From Deinococcus apachensis DSM 19763 (GTDB lineage: Bacteria; Deinococcota; Deinococci; Deinococcales; Deinococcaceae), in the NCBI RefSeq assembly GCF_000381345.1, contig NZ_KB906406.1, positions 1 to 64,000 of the forward strand: a DNA stretch of 64,000 nt, read 5' to 3'. The notes below the pieces were generated by a model that saw only the letters and a program-made list of their open reading frames with translations, searched no databases and was not told the origin of the DNA. Positions 1 to 9,323 of the stretch are shown here, piece after piece. Position 1 is the first letter of the stretch, and the number at the start of each line of letters is the position of its first letter. A program made the position numbers and the translations under genes.

Positions 1-243
1 GACCTGCGCATCCCACTGAGCGGTAGAGAGCAAACGTTGCACTCCATCTGGGGTGTGTTCCCCAATTCGCTCAGCCACCTGCCAGCCGTTTTTACGTTCG
101 ATTGGGCTCAAGAGGGCCTGTAAGTAGGCCAGGGCGCGTTGACGCTGTTCACTGCGGGCAAAACGAGGAGCAATCCGCTGGTGGAGCGTACCCAGCTCCG
201 TCAACCATCGCCGAGGAAGTGAGGCTGCGCCGGAACGCGTCAT
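1..243 (-). CDS. IS701-family transposase, N-terminal part (cut by window edge)
   Basis: Reading leftwards from the ATG at 243, an open frame of 81 codons runs off the window with no stop. The translation begins [20 protein letters not shown] and continues with [20 protein letters not shown] and a segment containing [13 protein letters not shown] and TPDGVQRLL. This is the typical N-terminus of IS701-family DDE transposases, where W-x-x-EL-x-x-LH, SEQR-x-RA-x-AY and ERKNGWQ-x-AE are conserved. The DDE catalytic residues would lie outside the window, so intactness cannot be judged. GC is clearly lower than in neighbouring genes, as expected for an insertion sequence. Family assignment is from recognition of these motifs. 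Confidence 0.85.
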   Translation of the reverse strand, partial: MTRSGAASLPRRWLTELGTLHQRIAPRFARSEQRQRALAYLQALLSPIERKNGWQVAERIGEHTPDGVQRLLSTAQWDAQV

Positions 244-279
244 TCCCCAGGCTACTGCGCCTTAACTGCGGCTGTAGTA
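1..279. mobile_element. IS701-family insertion sequence, one end
   Basis: The sequence left of about 279 belongs to an insertion sequence encoding the truncated transposase. The outermost bases read inward as TACTACAGCCGCAGTTAAGG, a plausible terminal inverted repeat. The next four bases, CTAA at 280-283, fit the YTAR-type 4-bp target duplications known for IS701 elements. The exact boundary is inferred because the other end is not visible. Confidence 0.5.
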
Positions 280-293
280 CTAATAGAGGGGTC

Positions 294-320
294 AAAAAAG
301 CCCTCTCCGAGGGGAGAGGG
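294..320 (-). terminator. intrinsic terminator after the PSP1 gene
   Basis: CCCTCTCC (301-308) and GGAGAGGG (313-320) form a perfect 8-bp stem with a 4-nt loop. Read on the minus strand the hairpin is followed by CTTTTTTG. It lies 26 nt past the PSP1 stop and would also block transcription from the chromosome into the insertion sequence. Confidence 0.7.
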
Positions 321-345
321 TGGGGTGAGGGGTCTTTTAAAGGCT

Positions 346-1176
<831 letters not shown>

Positions 1177-1433
1177 GAGGAGCAGGATGTCACGCCGGAT
1201 GTGAGGGCGTCGAGAGCCGGGTTACGAACGGATGAGAGGCAAGGGGAACACGCCCCGTGATGGGCGGGCGAGGGCAGCCCCCCGGCATTCGTCACAGAGG
1301 AAGGCTGGTGAGCGCGGCTGCTCTTCCGTCGGCACTCGGCAAGAGAGGCCCGGGAATTCTGGCTGACCTTAGGACGCTCTGCCCGCTCACCCCTTCCCCC
1401 TCAAGGGGGACGTGCTTTGAGGATCAACGGTCC

Positions 1434-1811
1434 TCAGTGCCGCTCGGCGATGACCTCGATCTCGACGCGCACGTCCCTCGGCAGGCGGGCGACCTGCACG
1501 GTGCTGCGGGCGGGGTAGGGCGCCTGGAAATACTCGGCGTACACGGCGTTCATCACCGAGAACTCGTTCATGTCGGCCAGGAACACCGTGGTCTTGACGA
1601 CCCGGCCCAGGTCGGTTCCGGCAGCGGTCAGGACCGCGACCAGGTTGTCGAGGACCTGGCGCGTCTGGGCCTCGATGCCCTCCTCGACGAGGGTGCCGTC
1701 GGGCCGCAGGGGAATCTGGCCGCTGGTGATGACCAGGTTGCCGAAGGTGACCGCCTGGCTGTAGGGACCGATGGCGGCGGGTGCGTCCGGGGTCTCCACG
1801 ATGTCTTTCAT
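1434..1811 (-). CDS. ridA: RidA family reactive enamine/imine deaminase
   Basis: A 125-aa protein covering the whole RidA/YjgF fold. Visible family features are the N-terminal AIGPYSQAV, GNLVITSGQIPLRPDG, the Glu/Arg region ARSTVQVARLP with the catalytic arginine, and the terminal VEIEVIAE. Family members hydrolyse 2-aminoacrylate and related enamines released by PLP enzymes such as threonine dehydratase. An ilvA gene lies about 31 kb away, so the link is metabolic rather than operonic. The ATG at 1811 is chosen because it opens the conserved domain; the same frame runs much further upstream only as the antisense shadow of the PP2C gene. A C-rich hairpin near 1390-1412 follows the stop. Confidence 0.92.
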   Translation of the reverse strand: MKDIVETPDAPAAIGPYSQAVTFGNLVITSGQIPLRPDGTLVEEGIEAQTRQVLDNLVAVLTAAGTDLGRVVKTTVFLADMNEFSVMNAVYAEYFQAPYPARSTVQVARLPRDVRVEIEVIAERH

Positions 1812-1846
1812 ACCCCCACTGTACCCGGGTGGGCGCGGGGGGCAGC

Positions 1847-2902
1847 TCAGCCCGAGGACTTGCGTGCCGCGCGCTCGGGGGGAGCGGCGGCGCGCAGGGG
1901 GGCCGGGCGGGGAGGGGGACGGCCCAGCCGGGCACGCGTCACCCGCTGGGCCACCAGGACCCCGCCCAGCAGCACCACGCCGAGCAGCCCAATGGCGGTG
2001 CGCTGCTCGGGGACCAGGATCATGCCCAACAGGGTGAAGTAGGCCAGGATCAGCAGGACGTAGGTGAGCGGGCTGCTGCCCCGCTGGGCGCTGAGGAGCA
2101 TGTCCACGTACAGCGGGCCGTCGACCTGGCGCGGCGGCAGCGTGTAGTGCGGGAGGCGCTGATCCCGGGGGACGTCCACCACGATGACGGTGATGTTGTC
2201 GGCCCCACCGGCATCGTTCGCCGCGTTCACCAGGCTGCGGACCAGCACCTCGGGCGGCTGGGGGCGCAGCAACAACTCCAGCAGCGCCGCGTCGGTGACC
2301 GCCCCGCTCAGGCCGTCGCTGCACAGCAGCAGGCGGTCCCCGGCCCGCAGCGGCAGGCCGAACAGTTCCAGCCGCACCCGCTCCTCGCCGCCCAGCGCGT
2401 TGCTCACCACGCTGCGCCACTGGTGGTGCCGGGCTTCCTCCTCGCTCAGGTTGCCCAGCCGCACCTGCTCGGCCACCCAGGAGTGGTCGTCGGTGAGGCG
2501 GTGCAGCTCGCCCTCCCGCAGCAGGTAGGCGCGCGAGTCGCCCACGTGCGCGATGATCGCGGCCCCCCGGTCCACCAGCAGGGCGAGTAGCGTCGTGCCC
2601 ATCCCCGCGTACTCGCCCACCGCGTGCCGCAGCACGGCGAGGTTGGCGGCCTGCACCGCCTCGGCCAGCCGCACCGGGGGGGCGCCGCGTCCCCTCAGGT
2701 AATGCTGGCTGAGGGTGTCGAGCGCCAAGTTCGCCGCGAGTTCCCCCGCCGCGTGCCCTCCCATGCCGTCGGCGACGGCATACAGTCCCCCCCGCGGCAG
2801 GTCGAGGGCCAGGGCGGCGTCCTCGTTCGCCCGGCCACGACGCTGCCGCCCCACATCCGTCAGAATCCCGGAAGACAGGGGAGGCGTCGCGGCGGCGCGC
2901 AT
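1847..2902 (-). CDS. PP2C-type Ser/Thr protein phosphatase with C-terminal membrane segments
   Basis: A 351-aa protein. Residues about 1-225 form a PP2C/PPM domain with all metal-binding motifs: [49 protein letters not shown] and [12 protein letters not shown]. Two hydrophobic helices ([18 protein letters not shown] and [16 protein letters not shown]) then anchor it in the membrane, and a Pro/Ala/Arg-rich tail follows. Such phosphatases usually oppose Hanks-type kinases; none is in this window. I chose the ATG at 2902 over an in-frame start at 2983 because a -10 box TATATT lies exactly 6 nt before it (2909-2914), the leaderless layout seen throughout the window. Confidence 0.9.
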   Translation of the reverse strand: MRAAATPPLSSGILTDVGRQRRGRANEDAALALDLPRGGLYAVADGMGGHAAGELAANLALDTLSQHYLRGRGAPPVRLAEAVQAANLAVLRHAVGEYAGMGTTLLALLVDRGAAIIAHVGDSRAYLLREGELHRLTDDHSWVAEQVRLGNLSEEEARHHQWRSVVSNALGGEERVRLELFGLPLRAGDRLLLCSDGLSGAVTDAALLELLLRPQPPEVLVRSLVNAANDAGGADNITVIVVDVPRDQRLPHYTLPPRQVDGPLYVDMLLSAQRGSSPLTYVLLILAYFTLLGMILVPEQRTAIGLLGVVLLGGVLVAQRVTRARLGRPPPRPAPLRAAAPPERAARKSSG

Positions 2903-3065
2903 GTGAACAATATAAGGGAAGTCCCCGGCCCCGCCGTGTCGCCAAAAGCACATCTGGAGTTGATGGTGTGCGGCCCCTCCCACCTTCTGTGAGAGGCGAG
3001 TTGGGGAGAACTGAGCGCTGGTCAGCGCGTCGCCCCGGAAGCCCGGCGTTCCCGGGCGGTTCCGC

Positions 3066-3560
3066 TTACGACAGCTCGCCCTCGAAGTCCTCCAGGTCGC
3101 TGAGGTAGTCGGTCATCCAGGCACTCAGGGCCGCGCGGGTGTAGCCGCCCCGCAGGGGCATGGTGCTGTCGAGGTAATAACGGCCCTCGTACACGTAGGC
3201 CTGGGTGTAGTAGTTGCCGTTCCACTCGTTCACCAGGTCGAGGTTCAGGTCGGCCTCGTCCGCCGGGTCCCAGCCGTGACTTGCCGTCACCCGGGCGCAA
3301 CTTCCTTCACGGCAGCCACTGAACCACACGTCGAGCTCGCGCCCGCCTGCCCTTACGGTCACGCTGGGGTCCTCGTCTGCCCGGGTGGGGTTGGGGGTCA
3401 CGGTGTAGCCCGCCGCCCGCAGCGCCGCCGTGACCGCCTCGGGAGTGGCCGCTTGCACCTGTCCACCTCCGACCACCGGGGCGCCCGCGCCTCCCGCAAG
3501 CGCGCCGCCCAGGCTGGCAGACAGGAGGAGGGCCGCGGCGGACGCAAAGGCTTTGTTCAT
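3066..3560 (-). CDS. secreted YbjN-domain protein
   Basis: A 164-aa protein with a signal peptide ([20 protein letters not shown]...). The mature part matches the YbjN family: an [11 protein letters not shown] opening, a central [19 protein letters not shown] strand pair, then [18 protein letters not shown]. YbjN proteins are small alpha/beta proteins of uncertain role, resembling type III chaperone folds. The two cysteines in [10 protein letters not shown] could form a disulphide in the exported protein. It stands alone between the divergent nadM gene and the PP2C gene. Family assignment is moderate because the similarity is structural rather than motif-based. Confidence 0.7.
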   Translation of the reverse strand: MNKAFASAAALLLSASLGGALAGGAGAPVVGGGQVQAATPEAVTAALRAAGYTVTPNPTRADEDPSVTVRAGGRELDVWFSGCREGSCARVTASHGWDPADEADLNLDLVNEWNGNYYTQAYVYEGRYYLDSTMPLRGGYTRAALSAWMTDYLSDLEDFEGELS

Positions 3561-3659
3561 GATCTCACCTTACGCCTTTTCCCGGAAGCCCAGCTCAAAG
3601 GGGACGGCAGCTCCCCCTTGACTCATCCTTCACATCTTCTCCGGCGCTCAACGTGAAGC

Positions 3660-4727
3660 ATGACGGCACCGCGCGACCCGGCCCTGACCTCCCCCCCACC
3701 CACCCGCGCCCGCAAGCGCACCTTCGGCGTATATATCGGGCGCTTCGAGCCGCCGCACGCCGCACATCTCCTTGTGATGCTGGAGGCGCTGCAAAGCGTG
3801 CAGAAGCTGATCGTGGTGATCGGCAGCGCGCGGGCGGCCCGCAACACGAAAAACCCCTTCACGGCCGAGGAGCGCCAGGAAGTCATCACGGCGATGCTGC
3901 GCGAGGCGGGCGTGGCGCGCAGCCGCCTGCTGTTCGTCCACGTGCGCGACTACTTCTACAACGAGGGGCTGTGGCTCTCCGAGGTGCAGGGCGGCGTGGC
4001 GGAGCATACGCGCGGCAGCAGCGACGTGGCGCTGATCGGGCACATCAAGGACGAGAGCAGCTACTACCTGCGCTCCTTCCCCGCCTGGGAGTTCATCCCC
4101 ACCCACGTGGTCAGCCCCCTCAGCGCGACTGATGTGCGAAGGGCCTACTTCGAGGACCGGCTGGAGGACGTGCGGGGCATGGTGCCGCCCGCCGTCCATA
4201 CCTTTCTCACCCGCTTCAGCGAAACACCCGAGTACGCCGAGCTGCGCGCCGAGTACGACTACCTGCGCGAGTACCGCGCGGCGTGGGCCGCCGCTCCCTT
4301 TCCCCCCGTGTTCGTCACGGCGGACGCGATGATCACGCGCAGCGGACATGTCCTCGTGGTGCGGCGGGCGGGGTTGCCGGGCCGCGGACGGCTCGCCATG
4401 CCGGGCGGCTTCCTTGCCCCGGACGAGACGCTGCTGGGCTGCGCCGCCCGCCGCGCGTACCAGGAGGCCGGGCTGAGCGAGGCCGTCAACCTCCCCGCCC
4501 CCCTGCGCGCCCAGGCCGTCTTCGACTATCCCGACCGCAGCCAGCGGGGACGCACCGTGACGCACGCCTTCCACTTCGACCTGGGCATTGGACAGCTTCC
4601 CGTCCTGAAAGCCGCCGCCGGGGCTGCCGACGCCATGTGGATGCCCCTCTCGCAAGCCCTAAGCCAGCCCGAACTTTTCTTCGAAGACCACCACGCAATC
4701 ATCGAGCACTTCCTGATGAGGGGGTGA
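3660..4727 (+). CDS. nadM: bifunctional NMN adenylyltransferase / Nudix protein (NadM-Nudix)
   Basis: A 355-aa two-domain protein of the archaeal-type NadM plus Nudix architecture known from Deinococcus, Francisella and cyanobacteria. Residues about 21-185 form the nucleotidyltransferase domain: [10 protein letters not shown] at 27-36 gives the HxxH active site, and SPLSATDVR at 152-160 is the phosphate-binding loop. It adenylates nicotinamide mononucleotide to NAD. Residues about 215-345 form a Nudix fold, but the Nudix box is degenerate: G250-x5-E256-x7 is followed by RRAYQE where REUXEE is expected, so two conserved positions have lost glutamate. Hydrolase activity (ADP-ribose in relatives) is therefore doubtful. 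The gene is followed after 108 nt by nadV, whose product makes its substrate. Confidence 0.93.
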   Translation: MTAPRDPALTSPPPTRARKRTFGVYIGRFEPPHAAHLLVMLEALQSVQKLIVVIGSARAARNTKNPFTAEERQEVITAMLREAGVARSRLLFVHVRDYFYNEGLWLSEVQGGVAEHTRGSSDVALIGHIKDESSYYLRSFPAWEFIPTHVVSPLSATDVRRAYFEDRLEDVRGMVPPAVHTFLTRFSETPEYAELRAEYDYLREYRAAWAAAPFPPVFVTADAMITRSGHVLVVRRAGLPGRGRLAMPGGFLAPDETLLGCAARRAYQEAGLSEAVNLPAPLRAQAVFDYPDRSQRGRTVTHAFHFDLGIGQLPVLKAAAGAADAMWMPLSQALSQPELFFEDHHAIIEHFLMRG

Positions 4728-4835
4728 CGACAGGGACACCCCCATCAGGCCGTCGCTCGGCTCACCGTTCTAATAAAGTGTTGTAGCAATAGTGAGAGCA
4801 GAAGAACGGTCTTCCCCGCCCGCAGGAGGCTTGCC

Positions 4836-6227
4836 ATGACTCTGCCGCACCTCGACGACCAAAACCTCATCCTCGACACGGACAGCTACAAGAGCAGCCA
4901 CTTCCTCCAGTACCCGGGGGGGACCACGCGGCTGTTCTCCTACCTGGAGTCGCGCGGCGGGCGCTACCCGGCCACGCGCTTTTTCGGGCTCCAGTACCTG
5001 CTGGACCGCTACCTGACGCGCCGGGTGACGCGGGAGAACGTGGAGGAAGCCCGCGAGTTGATCGAGGCGCACGGCGAGCCCTTCCCCTATGAGGGGTGGC
5101 TGCGGGTGGTGGATCATCACGAGGGCCGGATTCCGCTGGAGATTCGGGCCGTGCCCGAGGGAACCGTGGTGCCCATCCACAACATCCTGATGAGCGTGAC
5201 GAACACCGACCCCGAACTGCCCTGGCTGGTCGGGTGGTTCGAGACGATGCTGATGCGGGTCTGGTATCCCACGACCGTCTGCACCCAGAGCTACCACTTG
5301 CGCGAGATCATCCGTGCCGAGCTGGAGCGGACGAGCGACCGGGCCGCCGAGGAATTGCCCTTCAAGCTGCACGACTTCGGCTCGCGCGGGGTGAGCAGCC
5401 GCGAGAGCGCGGGGATCGGCGGGCTGGCGCACCTCGTCAACTTCCTGGGCTCGGACACGCTGGAGGCCCTGCGGGTGGGCCGCAACCACTACGGCGCCGA
5501 CATTGTGGGATTCTCCATCCCCGCCGCCGAACACAGCACGATCACGAGCTGGGGCCAGGAGTGCGAGGCCGAGGCGTACCGCAACATGGTCCGGCAGTTC
5601 GGCAAGCCGGGGGGAATCTTCGCCGTCGTCAGCGACAGCTACGACCTCAAGCACGCGATCAACGTCCATTGGGGCGAGACGCTGCGGCGGGAGGTCGAGG
5701 AGAGCGGCGCCACCCTCGTCGTCCGGCCTGACTCGGGCGATCCCCCCGCGATGGTGCGCCTCGCCGTGAACGCGCTGGCCGCCAAGTTCGGCACGACCAC
5801 GAACAGTAAGGGCTTCCGGGTCCTCAACCACGTCCGCGTGGTTCAGGGCGACGGCATCGACGAGACGACCATCCGCCAGATTCTCCAGAACCTGAGCGTG
5901 GACGGTTTTTCCGCCGAGAACGTCGCCTTCGGCATGGGCGGCGCGCTGCTGCAAAAGGTGGACCGCGACACGCAGAAGTTCGCCTACAAGGCCAGCGCGG
6001 GCGTGATCGACGGCGAGTACCGGGGCATCTACAAGGACCCCGTGACCGACCCCGGCAAGCGCAGCAAAGACGGTGTGCTCGACCTGGTGTTGGAGAATGG
6101 CCGCATGGTGACGCGCCAGTACCGGACCTTCGACACGGATTTTCCAGGGAGCCTGATGCGAACGGTTTACCGCGACGGGGAAGTGCTGGTGCGGGACACG
6201 TTGGATGTGGTGCGGGGGCGGGCGTAG
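4836..6227 (+). CDS. nadV: nicotinamide phosphoribosyltransferase
   Basis: A 463-aa enzyme of the NAMPT/NadV family. It converts nicotinamide and PRPP to NMN, the committed step of the two-step NAD salvage completed by NadM upstream. Family marks include the N-terminal DTDSYKSSHFLQYP, HDFGSRGVSS, the PRPP-binding segment VVRPDSGDPPAM and the C-terminal FGMGGALLQK followed by RDTQKFAYKAS. Length is normal for bacterial NadV. A good Shine-Dalgarno (GCAGGAGG) precedes the ATG. The gene runs directly into the next reading frame (2-nt gap), so the downstream unknown gene is co-translated. Confidence 0.95.
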   Translation: MTLPHLDDQNLILDTDSYKSSHFLQYPGGTTRLFSYLESRGGRYPATRFFGLQYLLDRYLTRRVTRENVEEARELIEAHGEPFPYEGWLRVVDHHEGRIPLEIRAVPEGTVVPIHNILMSVTNTDPELPWLVGWFETMLMRVWYPTTVCTQSYHLREIIRAELERTSDRAAEELPFKLHDFGSRGVSSRESAGIGGLAHLVNFLGSDTLEALRVGRNHYGADIVGFSIPAAEHSTITSWGQECEAEAYRNMVRQFGKPGGIFAVVSDSYDLKHAINVHWGETLRREVEESGATLVVRPDSGDPPAMVRLAVNALAAKFGTTTNSKGFRVLNHVRVVQGDGIDETTIRQILQNLSVDGFSAENVAFGMGGALLQKVDRDTQKFAYKASAGVIDGEYRGIYKDPVTDPGKRSKDGVLDLVLENGRMVTRQYRTFDTDFPGSLMRTVYRDGEVLVRDTLDVVRGRA

Positions 6228-6229
6228 GG

Positions 6230-6886
6230 ATGAACGCGCTGGAGCCTCTACTGCCTATCCTGCAAACACTGGAACCGCTCGGACTTCCGGCCGCCGCGCT
6301 GCAAGGTTGGTATGCCTACGCTAATCAGAAGCAGGCAGCGCGGCTCGCCAGGCATCTTGATCACGAGCTGAAACTTGTTCACCAAGAACTCTCTACCCGT
6401 GTGAATCACGCCTACCTGCGTTCCGACGCCTTTCAGGCGAACGTCGTTCAGGCTGTCCGTGCCGCCGAAATGGCCGAATCGGAAGATAAGCTCCGCTTCA
6501 TCGCCCGCTCTCTCGCCGGGTGCATCCTGAGTTTTCCCCCACCTCAACTCGACAAGTTCCAAACGATGCGGATCATCGAATCCCTCTCCGACCGGGAACT
6601 TCGGGTGTTCGCCGAGTATTTCCAACTGCTCGATCCGATTGACCCCTATCAGGACTTCATCCCCGCTGACAGCCAGGTATCCATCCCAGGTCTGTCAAAG
6701 CAGGAATTTATCGCTGCCCTCTTGGGACTGGAACAACTTGGCCTCCTCACCAAGGAAAACATCTCTGATCGGGATGGGGAATGGACGGCCACTCCTTCGC
6801 ATTCCGGGCAGGGCTTTGCCTGGAAGCTCACGGCCCTGGCTCGGCAGATTGCCACCCTAAGCCGACTGCGAGGAGAAGAGCCCTGA
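6230..6886 (+). CDS. unknown helical protein coupled to nadV, lower GC
   Basis: A 218-aa protein I do not recognise. The ATG lies 2 nt after the nadV stop, with no separate Shine-Dalgarno, so it should be translated by reinitiation. It looks soluble and mostly helical: no signal peptide, and an amphipathic segment of about residues 35-130 ending in an Asp/Pro-rich stretch (DPIDPYQDFIP). The C-terminal part, LSKQEFIAALLGLEQLGLL, resembles a winged-helix-like or adaptor module. Base composition is visibly lower in GC and codon choice more relaxed (many AAG/GAA, ATC/ATT mixes) than in nadV, suggesting recent transfer. The general look (small helical protein beside a metabolic enzyme, low GC) recalls accessory defence genes, but that is inference only. 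Confidence 0.6.
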   Translation: MNALEPLLPILQTLEPLGLPAAALQGWYAYANQKQAARLARHLDHELKLVHQELSTRVNHAYLRSDAFQANVVQAVRAAEMAESEDKLRFIARSLAGCILSFPPPQLDKFQTMRIIESLSDRELRVFAEYFQLLDPIDPYQDFIPADSQVSIPGLSKQEFIAALLGLEQLGLLTKENISDRDGEWTATPSHSGQGFAWKLTALARQIATLSRLRGEEP

Positions 6887-6964
6887 GCCACCTCCCCCTC
6901 CCCCTTCCGGCGGACGCAACCCCTTCACCCCCTACCGCGTAATGGGCGGCAGGAGGCGCAAGGC

Positions 6965-7636
<672 letters not shown>

Positions 7637-7688
7637 CAGGAAGAACGGCACCGGCCTTGGCCTCCCACTGACCTCCGGTCCCCACCCG

Positions 7689-7726
7689 GCCTCCCCCCTC
7701 TGTAAGTTGAAGGGGGAGGCGTTCTT
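7689..7726 (+). terminator. hairpin terminator after the TM2 gene
   Basis: GCCTCCCCC (7689-7697) and GGGGGAGGC (7712-7720) form a perfect 9-bp stem with a 14-nt loop, followed by the weakly T-rich GTTCTT. It separates the TM2 gene from the PadR operon. Confidence 0.55.
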
Positions 7727-7807
7727 GACTCTCCGCTTCCAGGAAGGCAGCTTCACTCCCTCGAAACTTTGCGGGCCAGATCACACACCATCCTTATTTA
7801 TAGGATA

Positions 7808-7831
7808 ACGATATCGTCAAACAAGATATCT
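7808..7831 (+). promoter_or_regulatory. candidate PadR operator (two GATATC palindromes)
   Basis: Two perfect AT-rich palindromes, ACGATATCGT (7808-7817) and AGATATCT (7824-7831), lie just upstream of the PadR start in an otherwise GC-rich sequence. Their centres are 15 nt apart. PadR proteins commonly repress their own operon through ATAT-rich dyads of this kind. A further dyad ATCCT...AGGAT surrounds TTATTTAT at about 7790-7806, a likely -10 area. Confidence 0.55.
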
Positions 7832-7846
7832 CTAAAGGACGTGGGT

Positions 7847-8185
7847 ATGGAACCAAACCTGCTCAAGGGGCACCTCGACCTGATTCTGCTCTCCATCCTG
7901 GCAGGCGGCCCGATGTACGGCCTTGAGATCAGCAAACAGGCCCAGGTGGAGACGGACGGCTATTTCGACCTGCGGGTGGGGAGCCTGTACCCGGCGCTGC
8001 ACCGGCTGGAGCAGTCGGGCGCGGTGGAGGGCGAGTTCCGGCCTGCGCCCCGGGGAGGTGCGCCGGTCAAGTACTACTGGCTGACCGAGGACGGCCAACG
8101 CCTCCTCGCCCGCAAACGCGAGGACTTCCGAACGTTCAGCACCCATCTTCAGGCTCTGGGGAGGCGTTATGAGGGACGAGGATGA
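7847..8185 (+). CDS. PadR family transcriptional regulator
   Basis: A 112-aa winged-helix repressor. It begins MEPNLLKGHLDLILLSIL, the standard PadR N-terminus, followed by PMYGLEISKQ, the recognition region DLRVGSLYPALHRLEQSG and the wing segment PVKYYWLTEDGQRLL. The ATG at 7847 is preferred over an in-frame start at 7769 because it opens the family domain, has AAAGGA as a ribosome site and lies outside the candidate operator. The next gene starts 17 nt before this one ends, so the two are translationally coupled. PadR genes paired with permease-prefix or anti-sigma-like membrane proteins are a recurrent arrangement; the effector is unknown. Confidence 0.92.
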   Translation: MEPNLLKGHLDLILLSILAGGPMYGLEISKQAQVETDGYFDLRVGSLYPALHRLEQSGAVEGEFRPAPRGGAPVKYYWLTEDGQRLLARKREDFRTFSTHLQALGRRYEGRG

Positions 8186-9320
8186 ACGGCGGTATCTGAG
8201 GCGCGCGACTCATGGGTTGTGGGGCCGCAAACGGCGCGAGATCGAGGCCGAGCTGCGCGGCCATCTGGACGCCCGCCGCCGGGAACTGGCCCTGATCGGC
8301 CTGAGCCCGGAGGCCGCCACCCGCCAGGCCCTGCGTGAACTCGGCGAGCCGGAGCGGGTGAGCGTGGGCCTGGCCCGCGTCTACCTCCTGCCAACCGTGG
8401 CGCGGACGACGATGCTGAGCGCCCTGCTGGGCTGCGGAGCTTTTCTCGCCGCGATCGACCTGTCGCACGGGCTGGCGCAGGTGCGGGGCTACCAGCCGAA
8501 GTACGCCCTGCCCGCCGGACCCTACACGTACCTGGACATCGGGAGCCTCCAGGCCGAGTTGCGGGGGGTGGGCGTGGGGGTGTCGGGCACGCCCACCCGG
8601 CCCGTCCTGACCTTCCCCAATACGCCCGGCCCGGTCGTGGTGAAGACGGGCGGGGAGGACCTGGGACCGTACCTGAGCCGCTCGCTGGTGCGCGATTACG
8701 GCACGGGTCAGGTGTACCTCGACGCGAACACGCTGGCACAGTCGCTGCTGAGCGCCGGGCTGGACGTGCGGGTGCGGGGCTGGGTCAATCCCCGGCTCCA
8801 GGTGGGGAACGTGACCCTCCGGCTGGGGACACCCGCGCAGCCGGTCGAGGCCTACAGCCTCTACAGCCTGGCGCTGACGGGGCTGGCGCGGGAACTGGGC
8901 TTGCGGGCCCCGTACAGTGCGCGCTGGAGCGGCGTGGACCTGGCGAGCCGCCACATGCTGCGGGTGCAGGGAGGGGCGGAGGACGTATACGCCCTCGTCA
9001 GTGTGCAGCGGGTGCCCCCCCCCGACCTGGACCCGCGGGTCAATCCGCTCGTCTTGGCCTTCGACCTCGCCCGGCCCGACGCGAGCGGGCGGCTGGCCTT
9101 CGCCCTCCCGTACGACATGTTCCACCTGCGGCTGACGGGAAAGGTGGAGGACCTGAGGCAGGACGCCCGACGACTCGCGGACCCGGCGCAGCGGCTACGC
9201 TACGCGAGTGCCGAGTCGCCCGCCCACGCCCTGCTGCTGCGGCTCAGCGGTGAGCTGTCCTCCCGGGCCACCCCCTACACGCTGATTCCCAGAAGCGAAT
9301 CCAGCGTGGGAACGGACTGA
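8169..9320 (+). CDS. permease-prefix-domain membrane protein, PadR partner
   Basis: A 383-aa protein. Residues about 1-65 (RYLRRATHGLWGRKRREIEAELRGH and PEAATRQALRELGEPERV) match the permease prefix domain found at the N-terminus of MacB/FtsX-like permeases and of stand-alone proteins encoded beside PadR regulators. A single hydrophobic helix follows (TTMLSALLGCGAFLAAIDL). The remaining 280 residues are probably outside the membrane, rich in beta strands, with no domain I recognise. There is no ABC ATPase next to it, so it is not an obvious transporter. It overlaps the padR end by 17 nt, and its 3' end meets the convergent metY gene with a 3-nt gap. Confidence 0.7.
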   Translation: MRDEDERRYLRRATHGLWGRKRREIEAELRGHLDARRRELALIGLSPEAATRQALRELGEPERVSVGLARVYLLPTVARTTMLSALLGCGAFLAAIDLSHGLAQVRGYQPKYALPAGPYTYLDIGSLQAELRGVGVGVSGTPTRPVLTFPNTPGPVVVKTGGEDLGPYLSRSLVRDYGTGQVYLDANTLAQSLLSAGLDVRVRGWVNPRLQVGNVTLRLGTPAQPVEAYSLYSLALTGLARELGLRAPYSARWSGVDLASRHMLRVQGGAEDVYALVSVQRVPPPDLDPRVNPLVLAFDLARPDASGRLAFALPYDMFHLRLTGKVEDLRQDARRLADPAQRLRYASAESPAHALLLRLSGELSSRATPYTLIPRSESSVGTD

Positions 9321-9323
9321 CCC

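Noticed and set aside
1434..2951. 505-codon minus-strand frame ending in RidA
   Set aside because: Only the last 125 codons code for a protein (RidA); the upstream part is the PP2C gene read in another frame, so it is not a fusion.
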